From assembly GCA_900290365.1 (NCBI GenBank), contig OMOE01000099.1:1-59433 (forward strand): a stretch of 59,433 bases of DNA, in the 5' to 3' direction. The notes under the pieces are model-generated. The model was not told the DNA's origin. It worked only from the letters and a program-made list of their open reading frames with translations, and did no database searches. A program made the translations under genes and the position numbers. Numbering within the stretch: the stretch's first letter is position 1; every line of letters starts with the position of its first letter. This DNA is from Syntrophobacter sp. SbD1 (lineage in GTDB: Bacteria > Desulfobacterota > Syntrophobacteria > Syntrophobacterales > Syntrophobacteraceae). Below, in pieces: positions 1 to 8,348 of the stretch.

Positions 1-25
1 AAGCGAAGTCAATATATGTAGTCTA

Positions 26-946
26 TTATGGGTTGTGCGCCTTACGAATTTTTTCCAGCAGATCTACAATATGCTGGTAGCGTTTCAATCCGGAAAGCCA
101 ATCATTCGGAATGGCCTCAAAGCCGAGGTGAGCCCCCAGGATCATTCCCACCACCAACCCCCGCGCGGCAGAATCTCCTCCGGCCATGACGTTTTCCACG
201 AGGGCCTCTCTCAGATTGCCTTCATATTTGTCGATAAGATGCACAACCGATGGGAAGGCATGCCCGACATCACAACTTTGGCCGAACTTGAGAATGGCGC
301 TCCGTGTGTCGCTTCGCGCACTTTCGATGCCTTCCGCCGTCCATTGTCCGAGAAGGGATTGCCTGAAGTGCTCCTCCCTTACTTCCCGCATGGCAAATAT
401 GGGTGTTTCTCCTTCGAGTACCTTCCAGATGACTCTGGCAAAAAAGTCGGAAACGTGGATTATCGAAGGGTTGTCGTGTGTCATTGCCGTTTGAATTTTA
501 GCACTTGAAAGGAGTTTTTCGAAATCATGGCGGTAGAGGTAGGCCAGTGGGGCAATGCGGGCAGCGCCGGCCATGTCGGAGGAAGATGAGCCGGATTTTT
601 CGGGGTTTTTCCCGGATGCGAAGTTGGCAAGGGTCGCCTTGGTAGCCTTATCGACATAGCCGTTGTAGGTTTCAAAGAGTTTTTTCCATCTGCGGGCAAA
701 ATCATCGATGTCAAAGCCCGAAGATGCGGCAATGGATTCCAAGAGCACAAGTGTTTGGTCTCCATAGTGGGTGAACCCGCCCAAATCTTTTGTGGTATGA
801 TAGGAGTTCTCAAGAGGCTTCAGCAGGCCTTCAACTCTTCCAAACCTGCGGTCAATTTCGCCGGTATCGTAAATCCAATGTGCTCCCAGGGCCAGTGAAT
901 CGGCTGCAAAGGAAGCCACGACCATCGCGTCAGCTTTGTCTTGCAT
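26..946 (-). CDS. ADP-ribosylglycohydrolase family protein
   Basis: A 306-residue protein of the ADP-ribosylglycohydrolase (DraG/ARH) fold, which removes ADP-ribose from proteins or small ligands using a di-magnesium site. Visible family features are the N-terminal helix with ASFAADSLALGAHWIYD, the FTHYGDQTLVLLES stretch after it, and the C-terminal GGDSAARGLVVGMILGAHLG, which in the family carries metal-binding acids. The start follows GAGGAAAAACA upstream of the ATG. It is transcribed away from the DUF3553 gene with about 300 bases between them. The substrate cannot be told; no DraT-like transferase or nitrogenase gene is nearby. The family assignment is firm, the precise activity is not. 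Confidence 0.85.
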   Translation of the reverse strand: MQDKADAMVVASFAADSLALGAHWIYDTGEIDRRFGRVEGLLKPLENSYHTTKDLGGFTHYGDQTLVLLESIAASSGFDIDDFARRWKKLFETYNGYVDKATKATLANFASGKNPEKSGSSSSDMAGAARIAPLAYLYRHDFEKLLSSAKIQTAMTHDNPSIIHVSDFFARVIWKVLEGETPIFAMREVREEHFRQSLLGQWTAEGIESARSDTRSAILKFGQSCDVGHAFPSVVHLIDKYEGNLREALVENVMAGGDSAARGLVVGMILGAHLGFEAIPNDWLSGLKRYQHIVDLLEKIRKAHNP

Positions 947-1112
947 TGTTTTTCCTCGAACCTGGGGTGAATTGCTTCACGTTATTTAATGTATTCTGGA
1001 ATATAAGAGCAATAAAATGCGTGTAAACCGCGATGTGGGAACTAGCTCAGGATGGCTTGTCCTTATGTCGCCTTGAAATGTCGCTCCGTTCCGGCTATGA
1101 TTAAATATAGCG

Positions 1113-1206
1113 TTGCGTTCAAATCGAGTGATTCGGGAGGGCATAAAGCGCTCCCTTACAAAAGAGCCGCGTGACGGTGCCGCAGGGGTTTATCCCCGCC
1201 CGCCCC
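1113..1206 (-). repeat. Double-hairpin dispersed repeat, copy A
   Basis: This ~95-bp intergenic stretch matches the reverse complement of 16184-16280 and of 33050-33140. It contains the shared blocks TTGCGTTCAA, a GGGAGGGC/GCGCTCCC hairpin (one mismatch), CCGCGTGAC and GGTTTATCCCCGCCC. It fills most of the ~300-bp gap between the ADP-ribosylglycohydrolase and DUF3553 genes. It resembles REP/BIME-type elements in size and paired-hairpin layout. Confidence 0.75.
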
Positions 1207-1242
1207 ATTGGACTTTAATAATAATGAGAAAGGAAAAAGGTC

Positions 1243-1773
1243 ATGCAGGGCCCAGAGCTAAAGCTGTCCAAAGGCGATTGGGTGTTCCACCCTCGAATGC
1301 CTGATTGGGGTTACGGGAAGGTCCTGGAGGTATTGAGCGGGAACAAAGGGCGTGTATTCTTTTTGCTCGCGGGTGAGAAAAAACTGTCCTGGGAACACTC
1401 CGGTTTAGATAGGGTCGAAGGCGATACAGCATCTCAAACGGCCCTGGACGGCCAAATCACGGAATTCAAGGAAAAGCTCGCAAGGGATCTCCTCACATCC
1501 GAAGAGCTTAGCCATGGAGTAACTTGCACTCCGTGCGATTCGCTCTCTCAGAAATGTGAATTGTGTAATAGCTCCTCAGACAAGGGTCTTCGGGTCTACA
1601 GCTTCAGCCAAAAAGGGAAACTGTGTCTCTGCGATATGTGCAGGGACCGCATAATGCTGGAAACCAGGGACAGAGCAGCAATCAACCAAAGCATCATGGA
1701 GATGGAGAAGAGGAGCAGGAAGGCGGCTGCTGATGAGAAGAAAAAAAAGAAGCTGAAAGCGGTAAAAAAATGA
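1243..1773 (+). CDS. DUF3553 domain protein with C-terminal cysteine cluster
   Basis: A 176-residue protein. Residues about 5-60 match the DUF3553 pattern: a GDWVFHPRMPDWGYGKV opening, then GRVFFLLAGEKKLSW. This small beta domain is also seen attached to helicases and other nucleic-acid proteins. Residues about 95-140 carry three cysteine pairs (TCTPC, CELC, CLCDMC), consistent with a zinc-binding ribbon. The last ~25 residues are extremely lysine-rich, with a run of lysines just before the stop. The gene sits 43 bases ahead of the RRM gene and probably shares its transcript. An RNA- or ribosome-related role is inferred only from domain and neighbours. Confidence 0.7.
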   Translation: MQGPELKLSKGDWVFHPRMPDWGYGKVLEVLSGNKGRVFFLLAGEKKLSWEHSGLDRVEGDTASQTALDGQITEFKEKLARDLLTSEELSHGVTCTPCDSLSQKCELCNSSSDKGLRVYSFSQKGKLCLCDMCRDRIMLETRDRAAINQSIMEMEKRSRKAAADEKKKKKLKAVKK

Positions 1774-1816
1774 AATTGGCTCTAATATCTTACATAAGGC
1801 CAGAGGAGAGCGAAAT

Positions 1817-2089
1817 ATGAATATTCATGTCGGTAATTTAGGTTTTAACGTCACTGAAGAAGATTTGAGAGCCCTTTTCTCCGATTTTGGAGAGGTATCT
1901 GCTGTGAACATTGTAAAGGAAAGGTCCTCCGGACAGTCAAAAGGCTTTGGATTTGTGGAAATGCTGAATAATTCGCAAGCAGACAAGGCTATGAAAGCAC
2001 TGAACGGGTCCCGCCTTAAAGAGCAACTTATAAAGCTAAGTCAGGCAAAACCACCTGCTAAACGAGCTCAACGCGGGCCAAGATATTAG
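1817..2089 (+). CDS. RRM-domain RNA-binding protein
   Basis: A 90-residue single RNA-recognition-motif protein of the bacterial Rbp type. RNP2 is visible at the N-terminus (NIHVGNLGFNV) and RNP1 as SKGFGFVEM in the middle, each with the aromatic residues that stack on RNA bases. A short basic tail (KPPAKRAQRGPRY) follows. GAGGAG lies ahead of the ATG. In other bacteria such proteins often rise in the cold and bind single-stranded RNA. The DEAD-box helicase gene begins about 100 bases downstream, a common partnership in cold adaptation, so the two may work on the same RNAs. Confidence 0.9.
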   Translation: MNIHVGNLGFNVTEEDLRALFSDFGEVSAVNIVKERSSGQSKGFGFVEMLNNSQADKAMKALNGSRLKEQLIKLSQAKPPAKRAQRGPRY

Positions 2090-2187
2090 TTGCCGGCGAC
2101 ATTAAGCGAATCATTTGAGTTTAACAATCACCACCATGCACCGTGGGTGCACGAATAAGCAAACCCATACAGGAGCCATTTTCAAAC

Positions 2188-3529
2188 ATGTCATTTAATT
2201 CGCTCGGCCTCTCGGCCGAATTACTTCGCGCCGTTGCCGATCATGGCTACAGCAAACCAACTCCCGTTCAACGCCAGGCAATCCCCATCATTCTTGAAAA
2301 AAAGGACATTTTGGCCGGTGCTCAAACCGGCACGGGCAAAACTGCCGGTTTTGCTCTGCCCCTATTGCAGCTCTTGAGCAAACGTAGCGTCACAAAGGTA
2401 AAGAATAGCGTCCGCGCTCTGATACTTACCCCAACCCGTGAGCTTGCAGCCCAGGTCGAAGAGAGTGTGGCGGCCTACGGGAAATATCTGCCGTTGAAAT
2501 CGGCGGTTATCTTTGGCGGGGTCAATATCAATCCGCAGATCGACAAACTCCGCCGAGGCGTCGATGTCCTGGTGGCGACCCCGGGACGTTTGCTGGACCA
2601 TGCCCAACAAAGAACATTGAATCTTTCACAAGTCGAGATATTGGTAGTGGACGAAGCAGATCGGATGTTGGATATGGGATTTATTCGAGATATCCACAGA
2701 ATAATCGCTCTGCTGCCGAGACAGCGGCAAAACCTCATGTTCTTCGCCACTTTCTCCAATGAAATCAAAACACTTGCCGAAAATTTGCTGAACTCCCCGG
2801 TCCTCATTGAGGTGGCCAGTCGCAATACCGCCTCGGAGACAATTGAACAGTTGGTCCATCCTGTGGATCGCATCCGTAAGCGCGAGTTGCTCTCTTTTCT
2901 TATCGGTTCCAAAAATTGGCGGCAGGTTCTCGTATTCACCCGAACCAAACACGGCGCGAACAAACTGACCAAGCAACTCGAACAGGATGGAATCAGCGGC
3001 GGCCATCCACGGCAACAAGAGCCAGGCGACGCGAACCCGGACATTGGCGGGCTTCAAGCACGGTGATGTTCGTGTGTTGGTTGCTACTGATATTGCATCA
3101 CGAGGACTCGATATAGATCATTTGCCGCATGTGGTAAATTTTGAACTGCCCAGTGTGTCCGAAGATTACGTGCACCGTATCGGCCGCACCGGTCGTGCCG
3201 AACGCGAAGGAATTGCCATATCACTCGTCTGTATTGATGAGCAGTACCAACTAAAAGAAATCGAACGTCTACTCAAGCGCACAATCCCACAGGAAATCAT
3301 CAATGGATATGAACCCGACCCGTCGATAAAGGCCGAACCGATCTCTATGGGGCGAAATAATCCGAATCAGCGCCAGGGAGCGAATTATCTGCCCGGCAAA
3401 GCTTGGAGCACTGCGGATAGTCCCAATCGCGCTGCCGGCCGAAAACATGGCGCAGGCAAAAAGCGCTTTAAGGAAGGCCCGGATCAAGGCCGTGGAACAC
3501 CAAGATCCGAGCGCCGTTCGGACTGGTGA
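2188..3529 (+). pseudogene. DEAD-box RNA helicase (RhlE-like), frameshifted
   Basis: Two overlapping reading frames together make one ATP-dependent RNA helicase of about 446 residues. The first part holds the Q motif ([10 protein letters not shown]), Walker A (AQTGTGKT), [13 protein letters not shown] and DEAD (VDEADRML). The second holds [28 protein letters not shown] and HRIGRTGRA, then a basic tail. They join at about 2990-3005 inside AGCGGCGGCC, where one extra or two missing bases break the frame (relatives read [11 protein letters not shown] here). Motif III reads FAT instead of the usual SAT. I chose the ATG at 2188 because MSFNSLGLS aligns with RhlE N-termini; an upstream in-frame start at 2143 adds 15 unlikely residues. 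Either a sequencing error or a broken gene. Confidence 0.85.
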
Positions 3530-3563
3530 GGCTGCTTTGTCCTTCCGCTGTATGAGTGTTAGC

Positions 3564-3749
3564 TCATTTAGCCTTATCCTTCAGAAAATGTCGCACTGCG
3601 TCGGGAGAGGTCCCAACTGCCGTTACAGCGTTTTTCAACTGAAACTCGGAGCAGGTGAACTTCTGACACCAATATTTGATTTCGTTCAGTTCGTGAGGAT
3701 TGACTCTGTTGTTAGCATAGGGTCCTCGCTTTACTCTGGGAATGGACAT
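3564..3749 (-). CDS. DUF3606 domain small protein
   Basis: A 61-residue protein beginning MSIPRVKRGPY. The core (WCQKFTCSEFQLKNAVTAVG then VRHFLK) matches DUF3606, a small helical family of unknown function common in Proteobacteria. The ATG at 3749 follows GGAGG at a good distance; an upstream GTG would add nine residues without a ribosome site. It converges with the helicase gene on the other strand. Confidence 0.75.
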   Translation of the reverse strand: MSIPRVKRGPYANNRVNPHELNEIKYWCQKFTCSEFQLKNAVTAVGTSPDAVRHFLKDKAK

Positions 3750-3941
3750 TGGCGCCTCCGTTTCAAATGGCGGCACCCGCTCCGTGTGTGAAAAAGAGGA
3801 TGCCGCAAAAGCTGTTTCCGGGCTGTAACCGGAAGGTCCTGTCTATTTTGGTGTCGATATTAGGCAAACAGGAATTTCCGCAAATTATAGTATATCATTT
3901 CGTGGAATGAATGGATATGGGGGAGATCGCACGGTGAATCG

Positions 3942-3969
3942 GCAGCGCCGCCTTCCACGGCGGCGTTGA
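3942..3969. repeat. GC-rich hairpin upstream of S4-domain gene
   Basis: CAGCGCCGCC and GGCGGCGTTG form a ten-pair stem (one G-U) around a short TTCCA loop, just before the S4-domain gene. The half-element CCTTCCACGGCGGCGTT recurs near 5573-5590. There is no T-run after it, so it is not an obvious terminator; it could be the end of a small repeat or a leader structure. Confidence 0.45.
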
Positions 3970-3988
3970 GGGAAAGGATTATAGGGCA

Positions 3989-4207
3989 GTGGTCATAAAA
4001 TTTTCGCTCGAAATGCTCGACGCTGAGTACATTGAACTGGTGAAGCTCCTGAAGGCGACAGGTGAATGTCTGAGTGGGGGGCTGGCCAAGTTCGTCATCA
4101 ACGAAGGGAAAGTGCGGGTGGACGGGGTCGTTGAGCTCCGCAAAGGCGCCAAGATCAGGCGGGGACAAAAAGTGCAGTACAAAGGGGACACGATTGAAGT
4201 CGGGTAA
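3989..4207 (+). CDS. S4-domain RNA-binding protein (YbcJ-like)
   Basis: A 72-residue protein made of one S4 RNA-binding fold: YIELVKLLKATGECLSGGLAKFVINEGKVRVDG, then the characteristic RKGAKIRRGQKV turn and a final beta strand. Such stand-alone S4 proteins (YbcJ/YaaA type) bind structured RNA, often rRNA. The start appears to be GTG, with a GAGGGAAAGG stretch about eleven bases upstream. It adds to the set of RNA-related small proteins in the first 5 kb. Confidence 0.8.
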   Translation: MVIKFSLEMLDAEYIELVKLLKATGECLSGGLAKFVINEGKVRVDGVVELRKGAKIRRGQKVQYKGDTIEVG

Positions 4208-4320
4208 CTTAAGCCGGACTAAGCTCAGCGCGGCATAGCAACGAGCAAAAACTTCGCGTTCTCCTGCTCCTCTGCTCCTCCGTGGGACTGGCGTTTGGAG
4301 CGGTCCGGAAGGCCCGCCAG

Positions 4321-4571
4321 GGTCACGAAGAACACGAAGGAGCCACGACCGACAACCCGGCCGCAATCCGCCGACTTGTTCGAGGGGCCACGGTCGATCT
4401 TGAGGTCCACAAAGAAAACCAATCTAGATAAGCACCTTTGTGGCCTTTCGAATCTAAAAAGTATTGGTCGGACACGAAGAAGAGAAAGTACACGAAAACC
4501 CTTCTCATACAAGATCCCCGGCAATGATTTTCCTTCGTGCTCTTCGTGTATCCTTCGTGCTCTTCGTGACC
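4321..4571. repeat. ~250-bp element bounded by 20-bp inverted repeats
   Basis: GGTCACGAAGAACACGAAGG at 4321-4340 is the near-perfect reverse complement (one mismatch) of 4552-4571. The right end is doubled: 4532-4551 repeats almost the same 20 bases directly. Related CACGAA-rich sequence lies at 4471-4497. No plausible gene lies inside. CACGAA-type repeats are familiar in intergenic DNA of this group, so this is probably a non-coding, possibly MITE-like element. Confidence 0.55.
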
Positions 4572-4652
4572 AAAAAAAGCATTCAAATCTAAAGTTAACA
4601 GCATTGGGTAGGACCTGGCGAAAATGAGGGTGGTATCCAATATAGGAGATAT

Positions 4653-5144
4653 ATGGTAGCTGGAATCGAGCCAAAAAGCAAAACGCAGGTGAAAAAAGAG
4701 ATGACCGCTTTGCAGACCCTTGGCGAGAAGCTCATGGAACTCACCGCGAGCCAGCTAAAGAAGATCGAAATGCCGTTGGAACTCCGGGATGCATTGCTCT
4801 TTGCCAAGACGATCAACAGGGGTGAAGCGAGGCGGCGGCAACTTCAGTATATTGGAGTCCTTATGCGTGAGGCCGATCCGGAGCCCATTCAGGAGGCTTT
4901 GGATACCATTGGCAGTGGGCATATACTCGACGAGAAAAAATTTGAAGAGATCGAACGATGGCGCGATGAACTGGCAGAGGGAAACAATGGGCCCCTGGAG
5001 GAAATCCTGAGCCGATTCCCGGGAACTGACCGCCGGGCGCTTCGCCAGTTGGTGCTCAACGCCCGGAAAGAGCGGGTAGAGAAAAAACCTCCAAAAGCAT
5101 CACGGGTCCTGTTTCGGTTTTTAAAAGCACTCTCTGAGCCTTAA
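4653..5144 (+). CDS. yjgA: Ribosome-associated protein YjgA/DarP family (DUF615)
   Basis: A 163-residue, largely helical and charged protein of the YjgA (DarP, DUF615) family, which in E. coli associates with late 50S ribosomal precursors. Visible family features are KTQVKKEMTALQTLGEKLMEL at the start, the RDALLFAKTINRGEARRRQLQYIG core, then the LSRFPGTDRRALRQLVLNARKE segment. AGGAG sits seven bases before the ATG. The C-terminus (KKPPKASRVLFRFLKAL) is basic, in keeping with RNA contact. Confidence 0.85.
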   Translation: MVAGIEPKSKTQVKKEMTALQTLGEKLMELTASQLKKIEMPLELRDALLFAKTINRGEARRRQLQYIGVLMREADPEPIQEALDTIGSGHILDEKKFEEIERWRDELAEGNNGPLEEILSRFPGTDRRALRQLVLNARKERVEKKPPKASRVLFRFLKALSEP

Positions 5145-5895
5145 AAAGCGCGGGGAGCTGCGCCCCCCACACCCCCTTCGCCGCTACGCGGCTCGTTATT
5201 GCGCTGCCGGCGGCCCCCCGCTTAACGAGTGCGGCCGAATTCCGTGTGCGGATATCTTTAAAGTGAGAAAACATTCCCTCACGTTTTGAGAGTTATGAAA
5301 ATTACTTCTTGTACACAACTTCGTATAAAGGTCTGGACAGGCGTAGGATTGGTAGCGCGGAGAGACTGTGTCGCAAAGCCTCTGGTTCACTTATTTCCCC
5401 CCTTTTCTAAAGGGAGCAGGGGGAATTTTATGTCCGAGCATTTTCTGAATTACGAAACAGCCTCGGAAGCGAAACACATCAGAAACTTTTCGAATCGGGA
5501 TACGATTATATCGAACCGGCGTCAATTCGGGATGTCTGTTCCACACGGTGAATCTTCCCTGGCGGTAGAGCAGCCTTCCACGGCGGCGTTCGTCATATCT
5601 TTGCCAATCTCGCAAAAATCTTGCCCCGCGATTCGGTAAAAAAATGATCCGAAAAGCTTTAGGATTTACGCCTCTTCCATTTCTTAATAATGAGGAGAGA
5701 TGCACTCACTTTTCGGGGTAATCCATTAGTCCGAACGACCAAGCTTACCCGCCGGGCGCGAGGGGGTTTGGGAATTCCGGAAAGCCTACAAGCCCGCCGG
5801 ATCAGGTGTAGCGCCTGGCTCGGCGTTTTGCCAAGGTCAACTGCATCCGTGTTCTACTTGCTTCCCGCGCTCAGTGACGTGACGTGCCATTTCGG
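5145..5895. other. 750-bp stretch with no convincing gene
   Basis: No reading frame here has both a plausible ribosome site and protein-like composition. It contains GC-rich self-complementary stretches just after the YjgA gene (about 5148-5225), a C-run/G-run hairpin at about 5398-5425, the half-repeat CCTTCCACGGCGGCGTT near 5573, and the first of two 63-bp direct repeats (5594-5656). Confidence 0.5.
5594..5656 (+). repeat. 63-bp imperfect direct repeat, copy 1
   Basis: It matches 7140-7202 in the same orientation. Both copies start CATATCTT and end with GATTCGGTAAA, one variable base, AAATGAT, one variable base, CGAAAAG. The last 27 bases agree at 25 positions. The two copies bracket the HEPN-like gene at 5896-6984. 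Confidence 0.6.
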
Positions 5896-6984
5896 TTACT
5901 GTTGATCCAATGGGCGATCAATTGGGATAATTAAGCCGAGCATCCCGAAGACGATCATCCACAGTCGACGGTGGCGATCTTCAACCCGTAGCAGTTCGCT
6001 GGGATTGTCCGCGTCCACGTCGCCGTGATTAATAGCGTTTCGGATATTGTACAACCTGTCCTGCTCCGGCTTCATCCTGAAGCACTCCATGACGTATTGA
6101 TTTGCCCTTTCGCGGAAACAGACCTGGAGCACGTGGCTCGCCTTGGCGACGAAGCCCGGATCGACGAACGATTTGTAACACTCTGAAACAGCGGCCACGT
6201 CCAGCTTGCTTTCCCGCTCCGTTATGAACGCATCGATGCAGGCCTGTTTCTCGGCCTTCGTCAGTTTAGGCTGTGGGCTAAGTAGACAAACCGCTTCTAC
6301 AAGGCACTCGAAGGCGTTCCAATATCCCGCGTACACACGAAGGACATCACTACGGTATCCTTCCATCATCAGTTGGCGCGGTTCGCGAATCCAGTACAGC
6401 GCCGACCGTACTTTTCGTGCTACCGGGGGAGACAACGTCCTTAGCGCCTCAACCACTGTCCTAACCCGATCGGGTTCAAGTTTATCCATGCCCCCGGCCA
6501 TCGAGCCATGGGTCACGTGCGACCACCAACCGCTCCCATTGTTCCCCCAGTTCAGCGCCGCCACCACACCGAGAAGGGTGTTGATCCGGGCGGCGGCCTC
6601 GACCAGCGCCTTCACCGACCTCTCGGGTATCTTCACTCGGGCCTTTAGAACGCAGACCGCCGACTTGATAAAGCTGGTAGTAACTTTTTCGGGTTCGATC
6701 GTGATACCGAGTTCGGGGAAGTCCAGTTCAGCTGATAGGGCGTCAAAGTCCCCGTAGATAAGCACTACGAGGTCGTCACCCCAACCAGACGGCCACTGGT
6801 CGACCCGCATTTCTAGCATTGCCAACCCTCTGGCATGTCCTTCCCGAAGTCCACTGGTAATCAATTCCTCGGTTTTCTTGCGCAAGATGCTGAAGAAGTG
6901 ATCTGCCTCTGTCGCCCCTGCATTTTCGTTGTCAGTCGCTGCCGCGTTCGGTTGCGGCTGGTCATTTCTATTCTGGGCCGTCAT
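5896..6984 (-). CDS. Uncharacterised protein with C-terminal HEPN-like motif
   Basis: A 362-residue soluble protein I do not recognise as a named family. The first ~25 residues are polar and probably disordered. The middle is helical and tryptophan-containing (PSGWGDDLVVL, NWGNNGSGWWSHVTHGSM). Near the C-terminus YNIRNAINHGD contains R315-x4-H320, the Rx4-6H signature of HEPN nucleases and HEPN-like helical domains, followed by a hydrophobic helix. HEPN proteins often act in RNA-targeting defence or toxin-antitoxin systems, but no antitoxin lies next door. The gene stands alone between two 63-bp direct repeats. HEPN is inferred from one motif and its helical surroundings. Confidence 0.5.
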   Translation of the reverse strand: MTAQNRNDQPQPNAAATDNENAGATEADHFFSILRKKTEELITSGLREGHARGLAMLEMRVDQWPSGWGDDLVVLIYGDFDALSAELDFPELGITIEPEKVTTSFIKSAVCVLKARVKIPERSVKALVEAAARINTLLGVVAALNWGNNGSGWWSHVTHGSMAGGMDKLEPDRVRTVVEALRTLSPPVARKVRSALYWIREPRQLMMEGYRSDVLRVYAGYWNAFECLVEAVCLLSPQPKLTKAEKQACIDAFITERESKLDVAAVSECYKSFVDPGFVAKASHVLQVCFRERANQYVMECFRMKPEQDRLYNIRNAINHGDVDADNPSELLRVEDRHRRLWMIVFGMLGLIIPIDRPLDQQ

Positions 6985-7139
6985 AGCTTCACTCTGAACA
7001 CCGTCTGTTTGAAAGCATCAAGGGTTATCTCACGGTCGACGCAAAACTCAAAGTGGGTGACCCGGACACCAGCTATCAAGCTACCCCGAGCACTTGCTGC
7101 TATACTACATCCCACCCAGGCTTAATTCAATAAAATCAA

Positions 7140-7202
7140 CATATCTTGCCAATTTAGAAAGATTCCAGTTTGTGGGATTCGGTAAACAAATGATTCGAAA
7201 AG
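7140..7202 (+). repeat. 63-bp imperfect direct repeat, copy 2
   Basis: Partner of 5594-5656 in the same orientation and of the same length. It lies between the start of the HEPN-like gene and the end of the ROK kinase gene, in a ~280-bp gap with no other feature I can support. Confidence 0.6.
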
Positions 7203-7265
7203 GGCGAAAGTCGCCCCATTTTCCAAGGGCAAACAGAGACATAATAAAGAGTAATTTGCACCCAC

Positions 7266-8186
7266 CTACGACTTCGGCCAGAGCCAAGCTGCACCACGGG
7301 CTCCGCTGGAATCCCCATGCATGTTGCGGATGATTGGCGTCTCCGCCTCACAACCGAATACATAGGATGGTAACTGCGGGGGCACCAAGTCGTACAGTTC
7401 ATCTACGTTACTCATACCCCCACCGAGAACGACTACGTCTGGGTCTAAGATATTAATCGCATGGGCGAGGGATCGAGCCAAACGATTGGCATATCGCTTC
7501 AATGCTTCCTTGGCAGCAGCATCCCCGTTACGGGCAAGGGTGACAATCTGTTCCCCATTCAGCTTACCAGGCTTGTAACCTGTCAATTCATTCGTTGCCA
7601 GTGCGTACTCGTCCGAAAAACCTGTTCCGGAGATCCATTTTTCGATGCAGGAAGACTTCCCGCACCAGCATAGAGGGCCAGGGTATTCCTCCTCAGTCAT
7701 CCAGGGTAGTGGGTTGTGTCCCCACTCACCGGCGACCAGGTTGACACCCGCCCATGGCACTCCATCAATAGCAACACCGGAGCCACAACCAGTTCCGAGG
7801 ATTACTGCGAGTACGACACGGTAGCCCGCACCCGCACCATCGATTGCTTCGGAAAGCGCCAGGCAGTTCGCGTCGTTCATGCACCGCACCTCGCGGTTTA
7901 GAATACGACCCAAATCACGATTCAAGGGTTGGCCGTTCAATACCTTCGTGTTGGCATTTTTCACGTATCCAGTTCGAGCCGAGATCGTACCTGGGATGCC
8001 GATGCCAACAGTCCCGATCTTACTCAGTGCGGATTCCGCTTCCGTGACCAATTCCGCAATGGTGGCGACGATGGCTTGGTAGCTTCGCGGGTCAGTAGCG
8101 ACCCGTTTCCGATAGATTTCGGTCCCATCTTCGTCGAGTCCTATGATCTCCGTTTTCGTCCCTCCCAGATCGATCCCGAATCGCAT
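7266..8186 (-). CDS. ROK family sugar kinase (fructokinase/glucokinase-like)
   Basis: A 306-residue ROK kinase that would phosphorylate a hexose or amino sugar with ATP in the cytoplasm. It shows the phosphate loop DLGGTKTE at residues 5-12, the catalytic ND (CMNDANCLALSEA), GTGCGSGVAIDG, the EWGHNPLPW metal/substrate region, the zinc motif CWCGKSSCIEKWISGTG, and the final VVLGGGMSNV. The PLPW context is typical of the Mak fructokinase/NagK branch. The ATG at 8186 is preceded by GGGG eight bases upstream; a TTG one codon earlier is less likely. It follows the CMD-domain and BKACE genes on the same strand. Confidence 0.85.
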   Translation of the reverse strand: MRFGIDLGGTKTEIIGLDEDGTEIYRKRVATDPRSYQAIVATIAELVTEAESALSKIGTVGIGIPGTISARTGYVKNANTKVLNGQPLNRDLGRILNREVRCMNDANCLALSEAIDGAGAGYRVVLAVILGTGCGSGVAIDGVPWAGVNLVAGEWGHNPLPWMTEEEYPGPLCWCGKSSCIEKWISGTGFSDEYALATNELTGYKPGKLNGEQIVTLARNGDAAAKEALKRYANRLARSLAHAINILDPDVVVLGGGMSNVDELYDLVPPQLPSYVFGCEAETPIIRNMHGDSSGARGAAWLWPKS

Positions 8187-8348
8187 CAATACATCCCCAC
8201 TAACAAGGAAAATAGTATTTGTGTTGAGTCGCCGTAACTATGCGTAATTCCAGGATAAGTTTTCATGCACTGTTAAACTTCAGCTATGGGCTTCCAGCCG
8301 CGACGTTCATTGTCTATCCGAGTCCTGTTCCCTTTTGGTCGCGTGGCA

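Noticed and set aside
5145..5895. Several short frames after yjgA
   Set aside because: Biased composition, no ribosome sites, and overlap with repeats.
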